From CADDYT01 sp035294125 (GTDB lineage Bacteria; Chloroflexota; Ktedonobacteria; Ktedonobacterales; Ktedonobacteraceae): 64,000 nucleotides of DNA. The notes below the pieces were generated by a model. The model was not told where the DNA came from, did not search any database, and worked only from the letters and a program-made list of their open reading frames with translations. Shown in pieces: positions 52,093 through 60,145 of the stretch (position 1 is its first letter; each line of letters opens with the position of its first letter). Position numbers and translations under genes: made by a program. The stretch is from contig DATGLM010000064.1 in NCBI GenBank assembly GCA_035294125.1, positions 62,001 to 126,000 on the forward strand, read 5' to 3'.

Positions 52093-52361
52093 TGCATATT
52101 CTCCTTTCTGCCCCATCGAGGTCAGCATGGTTGAGACGAGCGCCGCGCAAGTCAGCGTATTTGAGATTAACTCCCTCCGCGTAGATTTGCCTCACGCAGG
52201 TCCGCATCTCGCGGATTGGCTCCCTGCAGATCAAAATAGGAGAGATTGATGCCTCCCATATTCCGTGCGCTCAAATCCAGCATCGCGCTGGATTCGACCT
52301 CGCGGCGAAGTTGCTCAACGTCTGCTCTTGTCAATGGAGGAATCTCTTCGTTGGTGGCCAT
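52082..52361 (-). pseudogene. pentapeptide-repeat protein, frameshifted by a GGAG duplication
   Basis: ATG 52361 (GAGGAG upstream) begins MATNEEIPPLTRADVEQLRR; pentapeptide repeats follow from about residue 38 (MGGINLSYFDLQGANPRDAD then LREANLRG). The frame stops at TAA 52167. Just before it is GGAGGGAG (plus 52171-52178), a tandem GGAG. Removing one GGAG restores a perfect five-residue register that continues VNLKYADLRGARLNHADLDG then AERRICNDI to TGA 52082, 10 bases into the S9C gene. So the last ~30 residues are lost. The truncated 64-residue product could still be made. Confidence 0.8.
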
Positions 52362-52422
52362 CTAGCTCCTCGCAGTCATCAGTCTCAGGGAACGAAATTG
52401 GGGTAGAATGCGCCATTGGCGT

Positions 52423-52431
52423 AGTATAGCA
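52423..52431 (-). promoter_or_regulatory. extended -10 promoter of the pentapeptide/S9C unit
   Basis: TGC-TATACT on the minus strand (52431-52423), about 60 bases before ATG 52361. No -35 was seen. Confidence 0.45.
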
Positions 52432-52497
52432 TACTTCCTGCTCTCGTTGTTGTTATATTGTGCAAAAAGGGAGACGAGATGTTATGGATACTCTTTT

Positions 52498-54474
52498 CTA
52501 GCTCACAAGCTCAAGGCTGCGGGCGGCTCGCTCGCCGTCGAGAATGGCGTGTTCTACGCGGCGCGGGGCGAGGCAGTCGCCGACGCGGGAGAGGTGTTTG
52601 ATTTTGCCGTGGAGCTGGTGGTAGAGGCTGTCATTGGCGATCTGGGGGGTTGCCATGACGGCGAGGGCGAGAGATTCTAGCTGGCGCGGCAGGCCGGTGT
52701 AGTTATTCATGATGGTGGCGCTGTTTGGCCCCAGGCTTGCCAGGAAGTGATTGGGGGTGAGTTTGACCCCTTTTGCCAGCATGCGGCGATACCAGAGCTC
52801 CAGGTCAAGGGTGATGCCGAGGTCGCCGCCGACGTAGAACTGGCCCGTCACAACCTCGACGTGGCAGCCTTTTTCGGCCAGCAGTTCGGCCACGCTTGTG
52901 GCTTGGTGAAAGCCGATCTGGTCGTAAACGAGCACATTTTCGCCTGGATGCGCGCTCTTTTCGCCTGTAAGCACCTGCCAGACGGTTGCTACATGTGGGA
53001 GATCGGCTCCCGGTATGGGCGGCAAGAGGGGGAGCGAGCCAGTGGCGAGAATGACGGCATCAGGCTGCTCGCGCACGATCATCTCCGCTGTTACCTCTGT
53101 TCCCAGGCGGGCTTCTACGCCGGTTGCGAGGATGGCATGTTGCAGGTTGCGTACCGAGTCGCCAAACTCTACGCGGTTTGGCACGCGCACGAGCAGGTTG
53201 ACCTGGCCGCCCAGTTCTGGCTGCTTTTCATAGAGCCGGACGCGAAAGCCGCGCTGCGCCGCCACCTTCGCTGCCTGCATGCCGCCGGGTCCGCCGCCGA
53301 CCACCAGCAGCGTCGGTTTGCGCTTGATATTCTGGGGCGGAATTGGACGTGGAAAGCGTAGTTCGTTGCCTGTGGCGGGGGTCTGGATGCAGCCGAGGCT
53401 GAGGTTGAGGCCCATGCGCCCGATGCAGTACTGGTTGCAGGAGATGCAAAGGCGGATGGACTCGGTACGGCCCTCGCGGGCCTTGCGCGCAAATTCGGGG
53501 TCGCAAATCTGGCCGCGCACCACGTCTACCATGTCGGCCAGCCCCTCACGCAGGATGCGTTCGGCCTGCACGGGGTCTTTGATACGGCCCGTGCAGAAGA
53601 CCGGCAGTTTGACCGCCTCGCGAATGCCCGCCGAGACAAAAAGCTGATAGCCGGGGGGAGTGTGCATGGAGCCTTCCACCATATAGAGGTTATGAAACTC
53701 GCCGATGCTGGTATTGATGAAATCAAGCTGGCCCGTGGCCTCCAGGCGGCGCGCAATCTCGCGCACGTCGTCCAGGGTCAGGCCCGCAGGAATGAGTTCG
53801 TCGCCGCAGAGCCGGATGCCCAGCGTGAAGTCTCGTCCCACCTCAGCGCGCACGGCCTGAATCACTTCAACGGCGAAGCGCATGCGGTTTTCCAGCGAAC
53901 CACCGTACTCATCCTGGCGACGGTTGAAGTAGGGCGAGAAAAATTGGCGGATGAGCGAACTATGTGAGGACTGTAGCTCTGCACCGTCAAAGCCGCCCTC
54001 GCGCACGTGGCGCGCTACGAGGGCGTAGCCGCGCACAATCTCGGCGATCTCTTCCGGCTCGATCTCCTTGCACATCTCGCGGTGGATAGGGTCGACCAGC
54101 GGCGAAGGGCCGAGAACGGGGCGGCGCGAATATATGCTGCTGGCCTGCATGCCGTTGTGATTCATCTGCGCGAAGATGCGTGTCCCATGCTCGTGAACCG
54201 CCCGCGTCAAGTGCCGGTAATGGGGAACCACCTTCGGATCAAAACCGTGAATAAGCGGCTGATACGCCCAGTCGCTGGGGTGTACCGACTGCTCCTCCGT
54301 GATAATCAGGCCGCAACCCCCCTTTGCCCGTTCGGCGTAATAAGCGGTCAGGCGGCGTCCCGGCATGTTCTCTTCCGCCAGATTCGTCAGGTGTGCCGCG
54401 AACACGATGCGGTTTGGCACAATCGTTTGCCCGATGCGCATTGGTGTAAACAGGTACTGGTATTGCCCTGCCAT
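52498..54474 (-). CDS. FadH/OYE-type NADH:flavin oxidoreductase
   Basis: 658-residue multi-domain flavoprotein like 2,4-dienoyl-CoA reductase. An N-terminal OYE TIM barrel (residues ~1-350; LFTPMRIGQTIVPNRIVFAA, substrate His/Tyr region and FFSPYFNRRQDEYGGSLENR) is followed by a 4Fe-4S site (CISCNQYCIGRMGLNLSLGC) and an FAD/NADH-binding part (LLVVGGGPGGMQAAKVAAQR; ARLGTEV; ILATGSLPLLPPIPGAD). Such enzymes reduce dienoyl-CoA or xenobiotic double bonds, passing electrons from NADH via FAD and the cluster. The true substrate is unknown. ATG 54474 is accepted; the gene stands alone. Confidence 0.92.
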   Translation of the reverse strand: MAGQYQYLFTPMRIGQTIVPNRIVFAAHLTNLAEENMPGRRLTAYYAERAKGGCGLIITEEQSVHPSDWAYQPLIHGFDPKVVPHYRHLTRAVHEHGTRIFAQMNHNGMQASSIYSRRPVLGPSPLVDPIHREMCKEIEPEEIAEIVRGYALVARHVREGGFDGAELQSSHSSLIRQFFSPYFNRRQDEYGGSLENRMRFAVEVIQAVRAEVGRDFTLGIRLCGDELIPAGLTLDDVREIARRLEATGQLDFINTSIGEFHNLYMVEGSMHTPPGYQLFVSAGIREAVKLPVFCTGRIKDPVQAERILREGLADMVDVVRGQICDPEFARKAREGRTESIRLCISCNQYCIGRMGLNLSLGCIQTPATGNELRFPRPIPPQNIKRKPTLLVVGGGPGGMQAAKVAAQRGFRVRLYEKQPELGGQVNLLVRVPNRVEFGDSVRNLQHAILATGVEARLGTEVTAEMIVREQPDAVILATGSLPLLPPIPGADLPHVATVWQVLTGEKSAHPGENVLVYDQIGFHQATSVAELLAEKGCHVEVVTGQFYVGGDLGITLDLELWYRRMLAKGVKLTPNHFLASLGPNSATIMNNYTGLPRQLESLALAVMATPQIANDSLYHQLHGKIKHLSRVGDCLAPRRVEHAILDGERAARSLELVS

Positions 54475-54681
54475 GCTGTAGCTCCCAGGCCGCCCACAGG
54501 AAGTGGCCTTTGTATACTAACAAAAGAACGAGAAGCCGGATAGACTCAGAGAAGAGAGCAGCCGTTGCGGGGAGTGAGTCAGTTCGCCCCTGAGAGGCTT
54601 GACCTCCGATAATCCCCGACTGCTTCAGGAGGTATTGTACCATAGTCAGCAGGTTTTCACAGAGATTGCTCAGCCTGGAGG

Positions 54682-54894
54682 CTACACCGGCTCGATGGCC
54701 AGCAATACCAGTCCAGTAATGACGAGGGCGAAGCTGGGACTGATGGCGACGGCGATGTCTGTGGCGGCAAGCTGCGTGTCGAAGCTGTAGACGAGCAGGC
54801 CGCTGGTCTCAAACAAGCCAACACAGATAGCAAGGACGAGGCACCTCGACGCGGTCGGTACGGAAATTGGTATGGTTCCATGCGCAATTTTGCT
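54682..54894 (-). pseudogene. internally deleted EamA/DMT transporter remnant
   Basis: The minus frame opens after TAG at 54895 and reads through SRCLVLAICVGLFETSGLLV and YSFDTQLAATDIAVAISPS, then FALVITGLVLLAIEPV and a stop at 54682. The first part matches the penultimate helices of EamA transporters (G-L-F-E-T-x-G-L-L-V-Y). The second, ITGLVLLA, is the final helix; the segment expected between them (about 25 residues) is missing. No start codon. A second, unrelated remnant of the same family is at 23817-24059. Confidence 0.65.
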
Positions 54895-54983
54895 CTACAA
54901 ATGTTGGGAGACTTCCTGCCAGATGAGCGATAATAGGGAGGGTACAATTGTGCTTTTTTAACGTGATGGAAAGAGGAAAAATA

Positions 54984-55616
54984 GTGACTGAAGCTCAGTC
55001 TTCCGCTCCGAAACCGGGAACGTGGCGGCTTTTTCGTATCTGGGCGGTCATCGGACTGCAATCCTTTGGCGGCGGTGCATCGACGACATTTCTGATACAG
55101 CGTACCTTCATCGAGAAGTATGGCTGGCTCACGATGGAGGAGTTCCTGCACCTGTGGAATCTCTGCCTGCTGACGCCGGGCATCAACCTTGTGGCGCTCA
55201 CCGTGCTACTGGGCAAGCGTTTTGGCGGCATACGCGGTATTGTGGCCTCGCTGGCGGGCATGCTGCTGCCGAGCGCGGCGATTACGTGCCTGCTGTCTGC
55301 GCTCTTCATGCAGATAGAGCATATCGCGGCGGTGCAGGCGATTTTACGCGGTGTGGTACCGGCTACGGGCGGCATTATGCTGCTCGTCGGGGTGAATTTT
55401 GCCCGTCCGCTCGTCAAGAAGGGCTATAAAGAGGGTCGGTTCTACCTGCTGGCAAGCGCTGTTGTCATGCTGGCCTGCGCAGTCGCCGTCATTTTCCTGC
55501 AAATCTCGGTAGCGATTGTTATTGTGGCCGCTGTTTTGCTGGGCGCGCTCTTCTTTTCACCGGCATCGCCGCCCGCTCTGCCGGAGCCGGAAAAGGAGCA
55601 GGAGGAGCGAGTATGA
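54984..55616 (+). CDS. chromate transporter, N-terminal-type half (ChrA)
   Basis: 210-residue half-length CHR protein. It shows the chromate-transporter signature IGLQSFGGGASTTFLIQRTF, then LTPGINLVALTVLLGKRFGG, in the first half, and about five membrane helices. Half-size CHR proteins work as pairs of antiparallel topology and export chromate or related oxyanions (family knowledge; for this pair it is inferred). GTG 54984 is chosen: AGAGG 7 nt upstream. Earlier ATGs at 54966 and the longer frame at 54948 lack a site. Stop overlaps the ATG of the next gene (ATGA). Confidence 0.85.
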   Translation: MTEAQSSAPKPGTWRLFRIWAVIGLQSFGGGASTTFLIQRTFIEKYGWLTMEEFLHLWNLCLLTPGINLVALTVLLGKRFGGIRGIVASLAGMLLPSAAITCLLSALFMQIEHIAAVQAILRGVVPATGGIMLLVGVNFARPLVKKGYKEGRFYLLASAVVMLACAVAVIFLQISVAIVIVAAVLLGALFFSPASPPALPEPEKEQEERV

Positions 55617-56125
55617 TTAATCCAGTCATCTACTTTCTCCTCTTCCTGAAGGCCTCCCTGTTCTCCAGCGGCGGCTTCAGCAATCTCCCCAGCCTGCATC
55701 AAGACCTGATCGCCAACGGCTGGGCCACCAATGCCGAGTTCGGGCAGTCTATCGCCATCGGGCAGATCAGCCCCGGCCCCAATGGGTTGTGGGTCATCAG
55801 TCTGGGCTACTTCACCTATGGCTACACGGGCGCGTTCTTCGCTCTGATCGCCATTACCATCCCCGCGCTGCTGGTGCTTGTCGTCTCGGCGGCGTATGGG
55901 CGTATAGAACATCACGCGTGGGTGCAGGGAGCCATGCAGGGCGTCTCTCTGGCCGTTGTTGGTCTGCTGCTCACGGTAGTCTGGACCATCATGCATCAGC
56001 CGGGAGTGGACTGGAAAGGGCTGCTCATCGCTGCCGGAGCCTTCGCTCTGGCCGCCAGTCGCAAAGTCAACCTGCTGGTCATCTTAGCCCTGGCGGGCGT
56101 GGCGGGCTATTTCCTTTACCGTTAA
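55613..56125 (+). CDS. chromate transporter, C-terminal-type half (ChrA)
   Basis: 170 residues, second half-size CHR protein. The signature is FLKASLFSSGGFSNLPSLHQ, then AIGQISPGPNGLWVISLGYF, followed by membrane helices to the end. Its ATG overlaps the TGA of the first half by four bases, so they are coupled at a fixed ratio. Together they make the usual bi-domain transporter. Ends 7 bases before the stop codon of the convergent DinB gene. Confidence 0.87.
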   Translation: MINPVIYFLLFLKASLFSSGGFSNLPSLHQDLIANGWATNAEFGQSIAIGQISPGPNGLWVISLGYFTYGYTGAFFALIAITIPALLVLVVSAAYGRIEHHAWVQGAMQGVSLAVVGLLLTVVWTIMHQPGVDWKGLLIAAGAFALAASRKVNLLVILALAGVAGYFLYR

Positions 56126-56132
56126 GCTCTGA

Positions 56133-56663
56133 CTAGAGGGGCATACCACGCTTGCCCATCATACCGCGCAGCAGGGCGATCTCGCCATAGTGCATGAAGA
56201 GGTGCGAGATACAGATCTGGCCGATGGCCTGGATGGCTGGCATCTCTCCCAGTGGTTTGATGGTGACAATCCTCTCGGAGAGTGCCTTACCGCCATCATC
56301 AATTGAGGCCAGGTAGTTTCTGTACTCTTGCCATACCTGTTCCGCGTACTGCATGAAAAGGGCCGGGTCGGCTATCTTGAATGAGCGGGCTTCGGTGGTT
56401 GCCATGCCTGTTCCCTGCACTCGCGGCGGTAGACTCAGCCGTTCGTGCCAGCCTCCTTCCTGCCAGATGGTCGGGCGTCCCTGCAAAATAAAGCGCAGGA
56501 TATTATCCTCTGTTCGCACGCTATGCCACATGAGAAACGCGATGCTGTTGCCCGTCCCCTCGCCCATGAAATGCCACTCCTCCGGCGTCAGATCGCCCAC
56601 TGCTTCGCGCAGCCCTTGATGCAGCCTTTGCTGCTCGTTGCGGTAAAAATCAATCAGGTCCAA
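56133..56663 (-). CDS. DinB-family protein
   Basis: 176-residue four-helix-bundle DinB/YfiT-like protein. Metal-ligand histidines are visible in FLMWHSVRTED (residue ~47) and FMHYGEIALLRGM near the end, with a third possible in HLF. Members act as thiol-dependent or mycothiol/bacillithiol transferases or metal-binding proteins of unknown role. The start is TTG 56663 with GGAGG 5 nt upstream; no ATG fits. No operon partner. Confidence 0.85.
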   Translation of the reverse strand: MDLIDFYRNEQQRLHQGLREAVGDLTPEEWHFMGEGTGNSIAFLMWHSVRTEDNILRFILQGRPTIWQEGGWHERLSLPPRVQGTGMATTEARSFKIADPALFMQYAEQVWQEYRNYLASIDDGGKALSERIVTIKPLGEMPAIQAIGQICISHLFMHYGEIALLRGMMGKRGMPL

Positions 56664-56726
56664 GCTTGCCTCCAGATTCAGCTAGGGATGGAATAGACTG
56701 CAGACAGGTCATATTTTACGTGTCAA

Positions 56727-58313
56727 TTATTGTGGCGGCACTGCTGGCATCAAATGATATTGCATCTTCAAGGCAATGATGCGCGTTGCTGCCTGGTCGA
56801 TCCTTGCTTTAGAGAGCGTGCCGTTTTGCAGGGCCGCTTTGATGGCGTCGATCACAGCGATGGTCTGGTCTGAGCCGGTGGGACCGAGAATCATATCACA
56901 TCCCGCCTTGAGCGCCAGCACTGCCGCCTGCGGCATGCTCCATTGGTCGGTGATGCCCTGCATGTAGAGCGCGTCGGTCAGCACCACGCCGTCGTAGCCG
57001 AGCTGGTCGCGCAGGATATCAGTTATGAAAATGGGTGATAGTTCGGCTGGCATGACCGGGTCTATCGCGGGCATCAACAGGTCGGTGGACATGACAATGC
57101 CGGGATTGAGCCATTTGTTCGATGACTGGATGAATGCCTTGTAGGGGGCAAGTTCGGTGGAGTAAATCTGCGCTTTTGTGCGGTTGATGACAGGCAGGAG
57201 CTTGTGCGCGTCGCCAGTGGCGTCACCGAGGCCAGGATAGTGCTTGATGGTGGCGATCACGCCCGCCTTTTGCAGCGCCTGCATATAGGCTCCGGCGTAG
57301 GTGATGACGGATTGGGGTGTATAGCCGAAGGTGCGCGTCACCAGATCATAACCGGGTACCAGCTGCACATCGACATCGGGGGCCAGATTGACGTTAATGC
57401 CGAGGGCCAGCAGTTGATGTGCCACCAGCGTTGCCTCGTTGGCTGCGACCTGCGGGTTGCCCGACTCGTACATCTGTGTCGCCGACATGTGCGGTGGATA
57501 GATGTTGAGCAGGCGATGGACATATGGTCCACCCTCTTCGTCTGTCGAGATCAGTAGTGGTATCTTCGCGTTCTGCTGCATCTCAGCGATGTCGTGTTTG
57601 GTCTGGTTGAAGGAGGTCATCTGGAACTCGTACATGATGACGCCGCCCGCGTGCAGGTTGGTAATCATGTTGTTCAAATCGGGTGAGTAATAGGTATCGG
57701 CATACTCGACCATGATAAGCTGGCCGATCTCTTCGTCCAGCGACATACGCTGCACATACAGACTGGCAAGCTGTTTGTACTGCATGTACGAAACCAGATG
57801 ATGAAGGTCGTTGATCTGCTGGGCGCTCAACTGAGGCTGCGCAAACGCGCCTGTATGGCCGGGAACAGGAGTCGGGGTCAACTGCGCCTCGGTGCCGTCG
57901 AAGAAGTGCGGCGAGAAAATCGCCCCGAAGCCGACAATCAGGCAGAGCGCTACCAGCGCGAGGAGGATGGGTACGGCGACACGACTCTTGCGGCGCGGCG
58001 GCAAACCAGCGCGGGTTACCGGTACCGGGTTTGCGTCCTCAGGCTTTTCCGCTGATCCTGCCTGCGCAGGTCCAGATGTTGACGCCGGTGCGTGTCCGCT
58101 GCCGTTGGCATAGGTGTTGTTCAGCGAGTGCCCATTGCCATTGACTGCTTCCCATCGCGATGAGAGCGGTTGTACAGGCATATGCTTGCTGCCATCTCCT
58201 GCTTGAGCAGACGCATTGTCGTTATATTGCGAGGGCCTGGGGCGCGGCGGTATCGTTGAGCGAGAACGCGGCTGAGGCGAAGAAGATGCCGACCCCTCAT
58301 CTTGCGTAGTCAT
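56727..58313 (-). CDS. glycoside hydrolase family 3 N-acetylhexosaminidase (NagZ-like)
   Basis: 528 residues: a ~105-residue Ser/Pro/Asn-rich cytoplasmic tail, one membrane helix (SRVAVPILLALVALCLIVGF, ~115-140), then a GH3 catalytic domain outside the cell. GH3 marks: LIMVEYADTYYSPDLNNMI region, PLLISTDEEGGPYVHRL, KHYPGLGDATGDAHKLL with the substrate-binding K-H and the loop Asp-His pair, and DALYMQGI near the nucleophile Asp region. NagZ-type enzymes cut N-acetylglucosamine from muropeptides; a membrane-anchored outside form may trim peptidoglycan. ATG 58313 has AGGAG 5 nt upstream. Confidence 0.88.
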   Translation of the reverse strand: MTTQDEGSASSSPQPRSRSTIPPRPRPSQYNDNASAQAGDGSKHMPVQPLSSRWEAVNGNGHSLNNTYANGSGHAPASTSGPAQAGSAEKPEDANPVPVTRAGLPPRRKSRVAVPILLALVALCLIVGFGAIFSPHFFDGTEAQLTPTPVPGHTGAFAQPQLSAQQINDLHHLVSYMQYKQLASLYVQRMSLDEEIGQLIMVEYADTYYSPDLNNMITNLHAGGVIMYEFQMTSFNQTKHDIAEMQQNAKIPLLISTDEEGGPYVHRLLNIYPPHMSATQMYESGNPQVAANEATLVAHQLLALGINVNLAPDVDVQLVPGYDLVTRTFGYTPQSVITYAGAYMQALQKAGVIATIKHYPGLGDATGDAHKLLPVINRTKAQIYSTELAPYKAFIQSSNKWLNPGIVMSTDLLMPAIDPVMPAELSPIFITDILRDQLGYDGVVLTDALYMQGITDQWSMPQAAVLALKAGCDMILGPTGSDQTIAVIDAIKAALQNGTLSKARIDQAATRIIALKMQYHLMPAVPPQ

Positions 58314-58407
58314 ACTGGCTCCTGCGGTGTATTTGTTTTTTTCTCTCACCCGCCCATAGCATCGGGTGAAACTCTGTCAAATCCAAAGGGTAGTACGCTA
58401 GTTGCTT

Positions 58408-59979
58408 TTAGTTCGTTTCGTCTGGAGTGCTTTCGTGGACAGAGGTATCATCCTGGCTCAGAAAACCTTCCTCCATTCCTAGTAACGCACCGGAGGGGCG
58501 TTTTGTCACGGTGGTATCAGGTGATCTTCCTGTGCTATGTGATAGTGAGGCATGAGAAACCAGCGATGTGGGCGTTGCTGCCACCTCGTCAAACGAAACG
58601 AGCGACCATTGCGCGACCTCTTCAGGTGTGGGAGTTGGAGGAGTCGACGGCGCATCTGGCTGCTGTGGTACTTTCGTCGCTGGTGGCGTGGGCATGTCTG
58701 TGACAGGAGCTCGAGCGGAGACAGGCTGGCGGCGCGCGGCACGCACATTGGGAACGGTGGAGGCGGGCGTCCTTGTAAAATCGAAGACGATCTTGATGGC
58801 CTGGCTCTCTGCCTTGTTCGATGCCGCGAGCAGCGCCTGGCGGTATTCGTTAAACGCGAAGCGATGCGTCACCAGGCGGTCGAGCCGCAATAGCCCCTGC
58901 TCTACCAGTTCGACGACGAGAGAGTAGGTTGAACGCAAAGAGCCGCTTCCTATGGGCCATTCCTCCAGCCCATGCCCGGTTGACCCGACAAGGGCAATCT
59001 CTTGATGCCAGATGGGCGTCAGATCGAGTCGCATAGCATGCAGGCTGTTTCCCACCAGTATGAGCGTCGCGTTGGCCCGCGCCCAGCGCAGCGCATCATG
59101 GAGCGTGCGCTTCGTGCCCACCGTATCAAAAATGGTATCGTAGCCTCCCACGAGTATATCATTGCCCGCCAGGCCTTGCAGGAGTTGCGCCCCGGTGACA
59201 CGCTCGACATCCTGGTAGCTTTTCTGTGGATAGATGATATGATCGGCTCCCATGCGTGTCGCCTGTTCCACCTGAAACGGATAGCGTGCCTCAACACTGA
59301 TTTCTACCTGTGAGGTCAGCGCCCGCAGCAGTTTGATGGTCAGCAGGCCAATCGTCCCGGCCCCGATAATCAGCACGCGCTCCCCCGCCAGCGGCAGGCG
59401 GCGTAGGACAGCATGCAGGGCAACGGCTGCAGGCTCAAGCAAAATGGCCTGCTCATCGTCGAGACTGTTTGGCAGGCGGCAAAGCTGCTGCTCCGGCAGT
59501 AACAGCTCTTCGCTCCAACCACCACCAACTGGCTGTGGGTCGGGGAAGGAAATCTGCTCGCAGAGAGCATAGTTGCCGGATGAACACGAACGGCAGAGGG
59601 GTCGCAGACCGGCTGCGCGGCAGTTGAATGGATACTGCAAGACCACGCGGTTCCCGACCTGCAAGTGCTGCACTCCTTCGCCGACCTCAATCACCTCACC
59701 CACAACCTCGCGCCCCGGAGCCATACGGCCAAAGCCTGGCTGCGCGGCAGCTGCTACGCGCGGGTCGATATCCGCGAAGACCAATTGCAGATCGCTGCTG
59801 CTGATGCCCGCCAGCGTCGTGCGCACACGCACCCAGTTTGAGGCTGGCAATGCCTGGCGTGGTCGATTTTCGACCCGCAGCGGGGCGAAAGAGGCGAAAT
59901 AAGCGCCGCGCCAGACCAGCCCCAGCAACCGGGTCATGAAAATTCGCGGCGGCTCAAGGCTGAGTGTCGAAGTCCACAT
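58408..59979 (-). CDS. zinc-dependent alcohol dehydrogenase family protein with disordered tail
   Basis: 523 residues, of which ~1-405 form an MDR (medium-chain) dehydrogenase. The catalytic-domain loop GREVVGEVIEVGEGVQHLQV is present; the structural zinc site is RPLCRSCSSGNYALC; the Rossmann motif is LIIGAGTIGLLTIKLL. The usual catalytic Cys-His opening is changed (AGISSSDLQL), so it may not act as a true alcohol dehydrogenase. The last ~115 residues are a Pro/Thr/Ser-rich tail (PTPPATKVPQQPDAPSTPPT) that is not part of the family. Stop is far from other genes. Promoter not identified; GGAG lies 10 nt before the ATG. Confidence 0.85.
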   Translation of the reverse strand: MWTSTLSLEPPRIFMTRLLGLVWRGAYFASFAPLRVENRPRQALPASNWVRVRTTLAGISSSDLQLVFADIDPRVAAAAQPGFGRMAPGREVVGEVIEVGEGVQHLQVGNRVVLQYPFNCRAAGLRPLCRSCSSGNYALCEQISFPDPQPVGGGWSEELLLPEQQLCRLPNSLDDEQAILLEPAAVALHAVLRRLPLAGERVLIIGAGTIGLLTIKLLRALTSQVEISVEARYPFQVEQATRMGADHIIYPQKSYQDVERVTGAQLLQGLAGNDILVGGYDTIFDTVGTKRTLHDALRWARANATLILVGNSLHAMRLDLTPIWHQEIALVGSTGHGLEEWPIGSGSLRSTYSLVVELVEQGLLRLDRLVTHRFAFNEYRQALLAASNKAESQAIKIVFDFTRTPASTVPNVRAARRQPVSARAPVTDMPTPPATKVPQQPDAPSTPPTPTPEEVAQWSLVSFDEVAATPTSLVSHASLSHSTGRSPDTTVTKRPSGALLGMEEGFLSQDDTSVHESTPDETN

Positions 59980-60145
59980 AGCTGCATCGCTCCTTTCCCG
60001 CGCTGTGTTGTCCTGTGCTAAATTATTCGTTGCTCGACAGCGCTCTCCGCCAGAAATACCCGGCGAGTTCTTGCCTGCCTGTGCAGTGTATCATGCCTCT
60101 TCATTAAGGTCAATCAATATAGGAAAAATGCCCGTAAGCTGCCAT

